Below, piece by piece: positions 6,901 through 14,978 of a DNA stretch of 25,262 nucleotides. The translations under genes and the position numbers were made by a program. A model generated the notes under the pieces. It did not search any database. It was not told the origin of the DNA and saw only the letters and a list, made by a program, of their open reading frames with translations. Numbering within the stretch: the first letter of the stretch is position 1; each line of letters starts with the position of its first letter. The stretch comes from Verrucomicrobiales bacterium. Lineage in GTDB: Bacteria; Verrucomicrobiota; Verrucomicrobiia; Verrucomicrobiales; DEV007. The DNA lies in assembly GCA_013003335.1 (NCBI GenBank), contig JABDJT010000420.1:1-25262 (forward strand), read 5' to 3'.

Positions 6901-9549
6901 ATGAAATACCGTCTGTTCATCTCCGGCCTGCTGGCTGCGACCGGTTTTCTCCAGGCCGAATCCGGGCCGTTGGAAACGGACCTGCTTATCGTCGGCGCGA
7001 CGGAATCGGGCTGGGCGGCGGCGATCCAGGCGGCGCGGATGGGAGTGAAGCGTGTCACGATCGTTCATGACGGCGAATGGTTCGGAGGCCAGTTTACCGA
7101 ACAGGCGCTGGCGTGCGTCGATGAAGACAAGGGCGTCGGGAAAGTCGGCTGGGGCGTGGACTGGCACCCGATGAAGCGGTCATTTCACCGGAGCGGGCTT
7201 TTCAAGGAACTGATGGACAAGATCGAGGCGCACAACACGGCCAAATACGGTTCGCCGATGCCGGGTCGGCCGTGGCACGGCCCCTCAACCTTCCGACCTG
7301 CGGAGGCGGAGGCGATTTTTCGCGAGATGATCCAGCCCTACATCGATTCGGGGCAGATCCAGGTTTTCTGGAACTGGTATCCGGCCGATGCGACCGTCGA
7401 GAAAAACCGGCTGGCACAGGTTGAATTTTTACCGCTCGACGAGAATGAGGGGACGCTTCTGGTTCGTCCGAAACTCACGATCGACGCTTCGGACTGGGGG
7501 GAGGTGATCCAGGTTTCCGGCGCGGCCTACGAAGTCGGGCCCGATCCGAAATCCCGATACAACGAGCCGAGCGCGACGGAGGAAATTGTGCCGAACGAAA
7601 TGAACCCCATCACCTGGGCGATGATTGTCGAGGAATCGCCGACCGGCGAACCGACGCCGATTCCGGAGCCGCCGAATTTCGATGACCGCAACTATCCGCG
7701 AGCCACCCACTTCAGCCGAACGGAATTTGCGAACCTGAAATGGGATCGCAAAACCGGCCTCGGCGCAATTTCCCACTGGCCGGACGGCGGGGCTGAAAAT
7801 TCGTCGCCCCGACAGCTCAGCGTTTTTTCCGTTCGGCGAATCGTAGACGGCTACTCAAGCAAGGACGGGAAAACGAGCATCCTGCTGAATTACATGAACG
7901 GGCAGGATTATCCCCTCACCCGCCTGCCCACGCGCGTCGCCAATACCCTCGAAAAAACTGAGCCCGGAGCCTCGCAGAAAAACATCGTCGAGATGACCCG
8001 CGAGCAGCGCGAGATTGTTTTCCAGGATGCGAAGCATCATGCAAAGGGGGTCCTCTATCATTTGCAGAACTTTGTCCACGAGCGTGCGCCGGATAAAACG
8101 AACTCATTCCGGAATTTCCGTCTCAGCCGCGAATTCGGGACCGACGACAACCTCCCGCCGAAACCCTACATCCGCGAATCACTCCGCCTGAAAGCGATGT
8201 ACATGATGCGGGAGCAGGACGGCCGGAATCGGGACGGCGAAACGAAAAAGGCGGCGAAAGAACGGTTCTCGCACGTGATGTATGCCGACGGATTGTTCGC
8301 CTGGCAGTTCCATTATGATTTTCATCGGACGGGGCGGACGTATCTTGAAACCGAAGGTGAAAACGGCCCCTGGATCGATTACGAAACGCCCGGCCGGCAC
8401 ACCCGCCACGTCAGCGATCGCTGCGTCTTTCCCGCCCGCAGCCTCGTCCCGATCGAGATGGACGGCCTGCTCGGCGCGCAGGGAAATGTCGGATTTTCCA
8501 GCATCGTCAGCGCCGCGATTCGTCTGCACGATCAGCGCATTCACATCGGCCAGGCCAGCGGAGCGATGGCCGCGGTGAGTCTGGCGGAGAATGTGCAGCC
8601 GCGGAAAATTCCATACGACGCGGACTTGCTCGAAGCCGTTCGAGCAGGGCTTTGTGGCGAGGAAATGGAAGGTGTGCCGTTGTTGCTCTATCCGTTTCGC
8701 GATTTGAAGCCGGAGGACGAATGCTTCGTCGCGGTAAACCGGATGGCAATCGCGGGAGCACTTGAGATTGATCCGCGAAAGGTTGATTTCGAGCCGAAGG
8801 CAAAAGATCGGATGGAAAATTGGGAGAAAAAACATTTCGCCGGGGTGAAGCCCGAAACGGATCTCCGCGTGCCGGATATGTCGCGCGGCGACTTGGCCCG
8901 CTTTTTCTGGGAACTGACCGGAAAATCCGCGACGTTTCCACCGCGAAAATCGCCGACCGACGCGGACGGAGACGGCATTCCCGACATCGATGACGCTCTG
9001 CTTTTCAAGCCAAACGATCCGATCGAGTGGAAAATCGAAAAACCAAAACTCACCGCGCAGAACGATGGCCTCGTCGACAATTCCGTGCCCGAGGAGGGCC
9101 GCTGGTTCGATTTTGCCGGGCCGGGCGTGCCGGAAGCGGAGGGCTTCGAGCGGGATTCGGGCGCGAAGTGGGACGACACCGGCGGATTCGGCTGGAAGCG
9201 CGATATCTCCAAAAACGCCCGCCGCCGAAATGTCTATCCCGAGATTCAGCGGGACGCCTTTCTCTTCACCCGCGAGGCCGATACCTGGGAATGCTGGGCC
9301 GGAAAAGGCATGTATCGCGTCACAGTTTGCGTGGGCGACTCCGGCCACGATCAAGTCGGTCAAAACGTGACGATCGAAGGCAAACCGGTCATTCAAAACG
9401 TCTCGACCGTCGCCGGTCAATTTCACGAATCCACCATCGACGTCGAAGTGACGGATGGCTACCTCACCGTCGAAATCGGAAAACCGGAAGGCGGTTCGAA
9501 CACCTGCCTGAACTGGCTGACATTTCTGCGGACGAAAAAACTGAAATAA
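6901..9549 (+). CDS. Secreted FAD-dependent oxidoreductase with calcium-binding loop and C-terminal sugar-binding-like domain
   Basis: An 882-residue protein. The ATG at 6901 starts a signal peptide (cleavage near residue 19, FLQA-E) and has AGAGG just upstream; the in-frame start at 6796 would put 35 unlikely residues before it. Residues about 26-600 match the FAD_oxidored family: dinucleotide-binding turn G32-A-T-E-S-G37, then WFGGQFTEQ, and LTIDASDWGE near residue 195. A D-x-D-x-D-G-I-P-D-I-D-D loop near 685-697 resembles thrombospondin type 3 calcium repeats. Residues about 735-880, from RWFDFAGPG through YRVTVCVGDSGHDQ to NWLTF, resemble the beta-sandwich domain found beside polysaccharide esterases and lyases. 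The reaction is unknown; oxidation of a carbohydrate-related substrate is an inference from the tail and the divergent sulfatase. Confidence 0.85.
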   Translation: MKYRLFISGLLAATGFLQAESGPLETDLLIVGATESGWAAAIQAARMGVKRVTIVHDGEWFGGQFTEQALACVDEDKGVGKVGWGVDWHPMKRSFHRSGLFKELMDKIEAHNTAKYGSPMPGRPWHGPSTFRPAEAEAIFREMIQPYIDSGQIQVFWNWYPADATVEKNRLAQVEFLPLDENEGTLLVRPKLTIDASDWGEVIQVSGAAYEVGPDPKSRYNEPSATEEIVPNEMNPITWAMIVEESPTGEPTPIPEPPNFDDRNYPRATHFSRTEFANLKWDRKTGLGAISHWPDGGAENSSPRQLSVFSVRRIVDGYSSKDGKTSILLNYMNGQDYPLTRLPTRVANTLEKTEPGASQKNIVEMTREQREIVFQDAKHHAKGVLYHLQNFVHERAPDKTNSFRNFRLSREFGTDDNLPPKPYIRESLRLKAMYMMREQDGRNRDGETKKAAKERFSHVMYADGLFAWQFHYDFHRTGRTYLETEGENGPWIDYETPGRHTRHVSDRCVFPARSLVPIEMDGLLGAQGNVGFSSIVSAAIRLHDQRIHIGQASGAMAAVSLAENVQPRKIPYDADLLEAVRAGLCGEEMEGVPLLLYPFRDLKPEDECFVAVNRMAIAGALEIDPRKVDFEPKAKDRMENWEKKHFAGVKPETDLRVPDMSRGDLARFFWELTGKSATFPPRKSPTDADGDGIPDIDDALLFKPNDPIEWKIEKPKLTAQNDGLVDNSVPEEGRWFDFAGPGVPEAEGFERDSGAKWDDTGGFGWKRDISKNARRRNVYPEIQRDAFLFTREADTWECWAGKGMYRVTVCVGDSGHDQVGQNVTIEGKPVIQNVSTVAGQFHESTIDVEVTDGYLTVEIGKPEGGSNTCLNWLTFLRTKKLK

Positions 9550-9594
9550 CGAACCAACAGGGTACGTTCGCCAATCAGACCCTGTTGGTTCGTA
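9549..9594. repeat. 46-bp dispersed palindromic element, copy 3 (perfect 15-bp arms)
   Basis: The arms ACGAACCAACAGGGT (9549-9563) and ACCCTGTTGGTTCGT (9579-9593) are perfect inverted repeats around a 15-base spacer. The element begins on the last base of the TAA stop of the FAD oxidoreductase gene and ends nine bases before the next ATG. In RNA it would form a strong hairpin followed by a U-rich stretch (TATTTTCT). CTGAAA occurs just outside both ends. Confidence 0.9.
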
Positions 9595-9603
9595 TTTTCT
9601 GAA

Positions 9604-10752
9604 ATGAGTTCCTTGTCCGAATCTTCTGTCCCACCCGATTTCTGGACGCAGCCCGGAATCGATTTCCGGCTGAATCCAAAGGTCGCGCTCGACACGGACG
9701 GACTGGCAGATTTCGTGAAAACAGAAGTCGGAATTGATTCGGCAGTCATCATGGCCACCTCCGGCACGCAGCGCGCGGGGCCGAAATTTGTCATCCTCGA
9801 AAAACGGGCTCTCCTCGCCTCGGCGGCAGCGGTGAACAGCCATCTTGGCCTCGAAAAAGAAGATCGCTGGCTCGCGCCACTGACCCTGTTTCACGTCGGT
9901 GGCCTGGGAATTTTCGCGCGAGTCCACCTGGCGGGATGTCGGGTTTTCACCGTCGATGATCCGCTCAAATGGGATCGCACGGGTGGCGATTATTTGGCGG
10001 CCTGCCGCGAACATTCGATCACCGTGACCGCTCTGACGCCGGTTCACTTGCACGATCTCGTAATCGAAAACGGCCATCGTGCTCCGGAATCGCTGCGGGG
10101 AATCCTGATCGGCGGCGGAGCCATTTCCGAAACGCTCGCCACTCGCGCTCTCGAACTGGGCTGGCCCATCTGGGCAACCTACGGCATGACCGAGGCCTGT
10201 TCTCAAATTGCAACTGCCACAGATCCGTCCGCCGCTGTTTCCGGTTGGCTCCCGGTTTTACCCGGATGGAAGACCCAGACCGACCCGAAATCCGGTCGAC
10301 TTTCGATTCGTAGTGATGCTCTTTTTTCCGGGTACGTGACGCGGAATGATGCCGGTAATTGGCATTGGGATCGGCCGTTCGACGGGGAAGGGTGGTTCGC
10401 AACAAGCGATTCCGTGGAGATTGATGGGTCCGGAAATCTGCGTTTCAAATCCCGGCTGAGCGACGAGGTAAAATCGATGGGTGAACTCGTCTCGATCGCC
10501 AAACTGGAACGCGCGATCCAGGAATCCGGAGCCGTCGGGGTTGTGTTTCCGGTCCCCGACGAGCGGCGGGGCCATCGGTTCATCGCGGTCGTGGAGCAGG
10601 GAGAAGGGGCGTTTTCTCTCGACGCGGTGAACGCGAATCTCGCGCCGTTCGAGTGGATTGACGAAGTGATCGAACAGGAGGAGTTGCCGCGCACGGTGGT
10701 CGGAAAGATCGCGAAAGGGGAACTGCGGGAAATTCTGAACAAAAAAATGTAA
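9604..10752 (+). CDS. menE: Short acyl-CoA ligase, o-succinylbenzoate-CoA ligase-like (MenE)
   Basis: A 382-residue AMP-forming ligase without signal peptide, so cytoplasmic. Core motifs appear in order: an ATSGT phosphate loop at 51-55, LFHVGGLG at 95-102, a GGGAIS turn at 170-175, YGMTE at 193-197, GWFATSD, the hinge segment FKSRLSDEVKSMGE, and a C-terminal LPRTVVGKIAKGEL carrying the catalytic lysine region. The FHVGG and LGGG-type motifs fit MenE, which activates o-succinylbenzoate in menaquinone synthesis. It is about 80-100 residues shorter at the N-terminus than typical MenE proteins. No other menaquinone gene is nearby, so a different acid substrate is possible. A Shine-Dalgarno is lacking; the palindrome ends nine bases upstream of the ATG. 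Ligase class is secure, MenE identity is moderate. Confidence 0.75.
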   Translation: MSSLSESSVPPDFWTQPGIDFRLNPKVALDTDGLADFVKTEVGIDSAVIMATSGTQRAGPKFVILEKRALLASAAAVNSHLGLEKEDRWLAPLTLFHVGGLGIFARVHLAGCRVFTVDDPLKWDRTGGDYLAACREHSITVTALTPVHLHDLVIENGHRAPESLRGILIGGGAISETLATRALELGWPIWATYGMTEACSQIATATDPSAAVSGWLPVLPGWKTQTDPKSGRLSIRSDALFSGYVTRNDAGNWHWDRPFDGEGWFATSDSVEIDGSGNLRFKSRLSDEVKSMGELVSIAKLERAIQESGAVGVVFPVPDERRGHRFIAVVEQGEGAFSLDAVNANLAPFEWIDEVIEQEELPRTVVGKIAKGELREILNKKM

Positions 10753-10784
10753 CCGTGCCGACCGCTTTTCAGTCTATCCTAACA

Positions 10785-12461
10785 ATGATGACCGATTCTT
10801 CTCCGCCGCCGCTGCCGCCGAAGGTCCGTCTCCGCGCTGCGCTGCGGAACCTGCTTTTTATCGGGCTTCTCGCCGGAGTAATCGGCTATGCCATTTCCCA
10901 ACTGTGGAAACCGGAAACAGTGCCGTCTGTTTCAATTCCAAATGACGGAGCGGAAGTCATTGCCAGGCAGGTCGACCAGGCGATTCAGGCGGAATGGACG
11001 AAAGAGAACCTCTCGCCGGTCGGGAAAGCGGATGAACTGACGATCATGCGACGGCTGGGACTGGCGCTGACCGGGTCGGTGCCGTCGCTGGAGGAAATCC
11101 GGCAATTTGAGAGCCAGAACGAGACGGAACGAATCAAGTGGTGGGTGGCTCGCCTGCTCGATGACCGGCGCACGTCAGCTTACCTCGCAGAGCGCTTCGC
11201 CCGGGCCTACGTGGGCGTGGAAAACGGTCCTTTCCTGGTTTTTCGCCGCCACCGAATGGTGCGTTGGCTGGACGACCAGATTCACTCGAACCGCTCCTAC
11301 GACAAACTGGTTCGCGAGATGATCGCCGCGGACGGGATTTGGACGACGCATCCGGGCGCGAATTTCATCACGGTTACGATCGATCAGAACAACGACAAGG
11401 AAGGCCCCGACCAGGTGAAGCTCGCGTCACGGACCGCGCGGGCGTTTCTGGGGGTGCGGATCGACTGCATGCAATGCCACGACGACATGTTCGGCGACCG
11501 CTGGAAGCAGAAAGATTTTCACCAGCTCGCGGCATTTTTTGCCCCGGCGAAAGTCGGAGTCACCGGGGTGCAAGACGATGAAAACAACAAGGACCTGATC
11601 CACAAAGTTCGATACCGAGGCGACAAGGACGAATCACCCGTCAGCGCTGCCGTGCCATTTCGTCCGGATCTTCTCCCAAAATCCGGGCAGCTCCGCGACC
11701 GCCTTGCCGAATGGACCACTCATCCGGAAAACGGGGCGTTTGCCCGCGCGTCCGTGAACCGCGTCTGGGCGATTCTTTTCAATCTTTCGATGACGGAAGT
11801 CGTGGATGACATCCCGCTCGACGGCCCTTACCCGGCCGGAATGGAAATTCTCGCGGAGGATTTTACGGAGAGTGGTTACGATTTGCAGCGCCTGATCCGG
11901 ATCATCGCGGCAACCGAGGCATTTCAAATGGCCAGCGAATCAGCCAACCCGGAAACAAACCCCGTAACCGGACGGCACGAGGAAACCTGGGCAGCCTTCC
12001 CGTTGACCCGGCTGCGCCCCGAGCAGATGGCCGGCAGCGTGATCCAGGCGGCAAATCTCGCCGCACTCGATGCGGACGCGCACATCATCAAGCGGATTCA
12101 GCGCTGGGCGGAGACCAACGAATTTGTGAAACGCTATGGCGATCTCGGCGAGAACGAGTTCGGCGAGCAGCCGGGAACGATTCCGCAACGGCTCTTGATG
12201 ATGAACGGCAAGCTCGTCAAAGAGCGAACCGACGTGAACCCGCTCATGAGCGCAGCGACGCGGATCGCGACCCTTTCGAGAGACGACTCAAAAGCGGTCG
12301 ATTCCGCATTCCTGACAGTCCTGAGTCGGAGGCCGACCACCAAAGAGCACGATCACTTTGTGAAATCCCTGTCCGGGAAAAAAGGCGACAAGCGTTCCCG
12401 GGCGATGACTGACCTGTATTGGGCCTTGCTGAACTCGACTGAATTTTCCTGGAACTACTGA
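10785..12461 (+). CDS. DUF1549/DUF1553 protein with one CxxCH motif, membrane-anchored short form
   Basis: A 558-residue protein counted from the ATG at 10785 (ATGATG; a GTG at 10755 is in frame but less likely). The N-terminus is proline-rich, then one transmembrane helix (about 30-50) anchors a large periplasmic part. The DUF1549 region, about 70-260, ends with C228-M-Q-C231-H232 followed by a W-x-x-x-D-F-H-x-L-A-A-F-F stretch typical of this family. The DUF1553 region lies at about 310-555. Usual members carry an extra N-terminal PSCyt1 haem domain and are longer; it is absent here. These proteins nearly always pair with DUF1501 proteins, as here with the next gene 68 bases downstream. Their biochemical role is not established; the CxxCH could bind haem c. 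Confidence 0.88.
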   Translation: MMTDSSPPPLPPKVRLRAALRNLLFIGLLAGVIGYAISQLWKPETVPSVSIPNDGAEVIARQVDQAIQAEWTKENLSPVGKADELTIMRRLGLALTGSVPSLEEIRQFESQNETERIKWWVARLLDDRRTSAYLAERFARAYVGVENGPFLVFRRHRMVRWLDDQIHSNRSYDKLVREMIAADGIWTTHPGANFITVTIDQNNDKEGPDQVKLASRTARAFLGVRIDCMQCHDDMFGDRWKQKDFHQLAAFFAPAKVGVTGVQDDENNKDLIHKVRYRGDKDESPVSAAVPFRPDLLPKSGQLRDRLAEWTTHPENGAFARASVNRVWAILFNLSMTEVVDDIPLDGPYPAGMEILAEDFTESGYDLQRLIRIIAATEAFQMASESANPETNPVTGRHEETWAAFPLTRLRPEQMAGSVIQAANLAALDADAHIIKRIQRWAETNEFVKRYGDLGENEFGEQPGTIPQRLLMMNGKLVKERTDVNPLMSAATRIATLSRDDSKAVDSAFLTVLSRRPTTKEHDHFVKSLSGKKGDKRSRAMTDLYWALLNSTEFSWNY

Positions 12462-12464
12462 AAT

Positions 12465-12510
12465 ACGAATCAACAGGGTTGGTTCACCGAACAGTCCCTG
12501 TTGCTTCGTA
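12465..12510. repeat. 46-bp dispersed palindromic element, copy 4
   Basis: The arms pair at 14 of 15 positions (12464-12478 with 12496-12510) around a 17-base spacer that itself contains GTTC-ACC-GAAC. The element starts three bases after the TGA stop of the DUF1553 gene and ends 19 bases before the next ATG. As in copy 3, CTGAAA lies just outside both ends. Confidence 0.88.
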
Positions 12511-12529
12511 TAACTGAAAAACCTGAGCG

Positions 12530-13822
12530 ATGATGAATTTACTCCACGATTACGAATGCGGAACGAGCGACCATTTTTCCCGTCGCACGCTCCTGAAAAC
12601 GGCGGGCCTCTCTTCGCTCAGTTGGCTGACTCCGATGGCGGACGTGCTGGCAACCAACGCTGAAAAAACACCGGACCTGGCCAAATCAATCATCATCCTC
12701 TGGTTGAACGGCGGGCCGAGCCAAATCGACACATTCGATCCACATCCCGGAAAGAAAATCGCGGCGGATTCAAAGGCGATCGAGACTTCGAAGAAAGGCG
12801 TTTTCGTGAATGAGCATCTGCCGCAAACGGCGGAAATGATGGGCGATATTTCGCTGGTTCGCTCGGTGGTGAGCCGGGAAGGCGATCACGAGCGGGCGAT
12901 TTACAACATCAAGACCGGCTACCGGCCTGTTCCCGGCGTCGTGCATCCGGCGATCGGTTCGATTGTGTGTCATGAAATGCCCAGGCCGAACATCGACATT
13001 CCCACGCACATCTCGATTTTGCCGGGGCAGTTTCCCTCCCGGGGCGGATTCCTCGGCGCCCAGTATGACGCCTTTAAAATGGGCGATCCAACCCAGCCCG
13101 TGCCGGATTTGAAAGCACGAGTCGGAGAGGATCGGCAGAAAGCCCGCCTTGAAAGTCTCGAGGTCGTTGAAAAACGGTTTCACCGCGGGCGCTCGGAAAC
13201 GCTGGCGAAGACCCGCACGCTTCATTCCGACATGATGAAACAGGCACGGAAAATGATGACTTCCGAGCAACTCGACGCTTTCAACGTGAATGACGTGCCG
13301 AAAAGCGAGCGCGAGCCCTTTGGCGACACTCCGTTCGGGCGGGGATGCCTCGCTGCGATCCGGCTCGTGGAAGCGGGAGTGCGCTGCGTCGAGGTGACTC
13401 TCAGCGGCTGGGACACCCATGTCGACAACACGAACCTCACGAGCGAGCGGACGAAGATTCTCGATCCGGCTTTTGCTTCGCTGATCAAATCGCTGAAAGA
13501 TCGCGGTCTGTATGACAACACGGTCGTCCTGTGCGGCGGTGAATTTGGACGGACCCCGCACCTCAATCCGGCCGATGGTCGGGACCACTGGCCCCACGGA
13601 TTCAGCATGGCGATTGGCGGAGGCGGGATCGCGGGTGGACGGGTGATTGGAGAAACAGATCCGAACGGCGAGAAAAAGGATCCGGCCGGCCGGATCAACG
13701 TGCAGGATGTGCACGCGACGATTCAATACGCGTTCGGGATTGAGTCTGATCGCCAAATTATTACGCCCGCAAAACGCCCGATCAAGCTGAGCGACGGGTT
13801 CGTGATCGATGAGTTACTCTGA
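12530..13822 (+). CDS. DUF1501 family protein, Tat-exported
   Basis: A 430-residue protein. A twin-arginine signal (S-R-R-T-L-L-K-T-A-G) lies at about residues 18-27, implying folded export. LNGGPSQIDTFDPHPG near residues 59-74, GWDTHVDN, GGEFGRTPHLNP and GRDHWPHGFS are standard DUF1501 motifs. The family is related in fold to sulfatases and alkaline phosphatases, but no enzymatic activity is established. It partners the DUF1549/DUF1553 gene upstream. ATG at 12530 is immediately followed by a second ATG at 12533; a GAG sits a few bases before. Its 3' end overlaps the convergent minus-strand gene by nine bases, leaving no space for an intergenic terminator. Confidence 0.92.
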   Translation: MMNLLHDYECGTSDHFSRRTLLKTAGLSSLSWLTPMADVLATNAEKTPDLAKSIIILWLNGGPSQIDTFDPHPGKKIAADSKAIETSKKGVFVNEHLPQTAEMMGDISLVRSVVSREGDHERAIYNIKTGYRPVPGVVHPAIGSIVCHEMPRPNIDIPTHISILPGQFPSRGGFLGAQYDAFKMGDPTQPVPDLKARVGEDRQKARLESLEVVEKRFHRGRSETLAKTRTLHSDMMKQARKMMTSEQLDAFNVNDVPKSEREPFGDTPFGRGCLAAIRLVEAGVRCVEVTLSGWDTHVDNTNLTSERTKILDPAFASLIKSLKDRGLYDNTVVLCGGEFGRTPHLNPADGRDHWPHGFSMAIGGGGIAGGRVIGETDPNGEKKDPAGRINVQDVHATIQYAFGIESDRQIITPAKRPIKLSDGFVIDELL

Positions 13823-14920
13823 TTTCGGAGCCGCCGCTTCCTTCAAGAATTGTTCAGCGAGCGATTGGGCGTGATCCGTTCCATAGCGGTCGCGAAAGCT
13901 GAGCATCAACTTGAACATGTCGACAGCCTGCGCGTGCAGTTCGTCGCTCTCTGAAGCACGCTTTTGAATCGAAGCGAAAATTTCGTCGATCGCGGCCTTT
14001 TCCGTATCCTGCCGGATGAAAGCGCGCAGCATCCCGTTCAGTTCGGGGTCTTCCGGCGGCTTGCCTTCGCGTTTCGGCGAATTGCCTGCCTCTTCCGGGG
14101 CGGGTCGAGACTTGGCTGCATTGCCCCGTTCCGGCGCTGCCGGTGGCCGACCTTTCATCTCACCACGAGGCGCATTCGATGTCATCCGGCTTTTCATCGC
14201 GTACTGAGCCCGCTGTTCTTTGAGCCGGTCGATTTGCTGACGTAGTTGGCGGATTTGCATGGTTTGATCGACGGCTAACTCTTTCAATTTTTCTTCATCC
14301 GTAGGCAAATTTTGAGCGACCAGCTCCCGAATTTCCTCCGGAGACTGGGGCAGTGTTCCGGAGACTTCTTCGACCAATTCCCGGATCAACGCCTCGTCTT
14401 CAGCATTGACGTCAGTGAAGGCGACCGATTTGTGAACTTTGCCGTCTTTCATCAAGATCAGTGACAGCACGGCTTTCCGGTTCAGGGCGTAATTTCCCGG
14501 TCCATCGACTCCATCGAGGCTCAGCACGATGGGGCTGGCGAGCCGAAGCGAGCCGTTGACGGCTTTCAGTTTTGTCTCCGCAGCTGTGCGGTCGTCTGAA
14601 AGCAGGAAGGTATGCGATTTAAATCCAAGCAGGGAAAATTCGGTGCCGGCGCGATCAAGACCGCGAATGACCGGCAGGCCGTTCCGGGTCAATTCGTGGA
14701 TAAAAAGAAAGGCTCCCGGTTTTTTTCCGATCGCGGCGGCGGCATCGAACTCCTCGCCGGCACGCGGCCCGACCGGAGCGTAAGCCATCGCGGGCGTGAG
14801 CTCTGTTCCGACTGGCGGGCCGGTCTTGATGACCTCCGAAGTCGCTTTTTCCGATTCGGCTTCCTGCGCAAAAACCGGGGTGAAGGAAAGGGCGAGAACG
14901 GCAGCGATTCGAAAATTCAT
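13814..14920 (-). CDS. Secreted thioredoxin-like protein lacking cysteine, with coiled-coil tail
   Basis: A 368-residue protein from the ATG at 14920, which begins a signal peptide (residues 1-19, FTPVFAQ). Residues about 45-190 look like a thioredoxin/peroxiredoxin-type fold: AYAPVGPRAGEEF, a KKPGAFLFIHELT strand, NYALNRKAVLSLILMKDGKV and a following helix. There is no cysteine anywhere in the protein, so it cannot act as a thiol redox enzyme and is more likely a binding or structural domain. A charged helical segment near 205-245 (LKELAVDQTMQIRQLRQQID) predicts a coiled coil, followed by a disordered Pro/Lys/Gly-rich linker and a helical C-terminus. It is 58 bases downstream of the membrane protein gene and probably co-transcribed. 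The fold call is from motif pattern only. Confidence 0.65.
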   Translation of the reverse strand: MNFRIAAVLALSFTPVFAQEAESEKATSEVIKTGPPVGTELTPAMAYAPVGPRAGEEFDAAAAIGKKPGAFLFIHELTRNGLPVIRGLDRAGTEFSLLGFKSHTFLLSDDRTAAETKLKAVNGSLRLASPIVLSLDGVDGPGNYALNRKAVLSLILMKDGKVHKSVAFTDVNAEDEALIRELVEEVSGTLPQSPEEIRELVAQNLPTDEEKLKELAVDQTMQIRQLRQQIDRLKEQRAQYAMKSRMTSNAPRGEMKGRPPAAPERGNAAKSRPAPEEAGNSPKREGKPPEDPELNGMLRAFIRQDTEKAAIDEIFASIQKRASESDELHAQAVDMFKLMLSFRDRYGTDHAQSLAEQFLKEAAAPKSE

Positions 14921-14978
14921 GGCTTCCCAATGAAACCGCAAAAGGCCGAAAATGTTTCGGGAACTCCTTGTAACCGAA

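Noticed and set aside
9549..9603. Palindrome copy 3 as a plain intrinsic terminator
   Set aside because: It has a strong stem and a U-rich tail, but the next collinear gene starts nine bases later and related copies occur between divergent genes and without T-runs, so a terminator alone does not explain the family.
8179..10206. A 675-codon open frame on the minus strand opposite the FAD oxidoreductase and ligase
   Set aside because: It mirrors two well-supported plus-strand genes, spans their intergenic palindrome, and its protein is Arg/His/Phe-rich with no motif. GC-rich third positions create such shadow frames.
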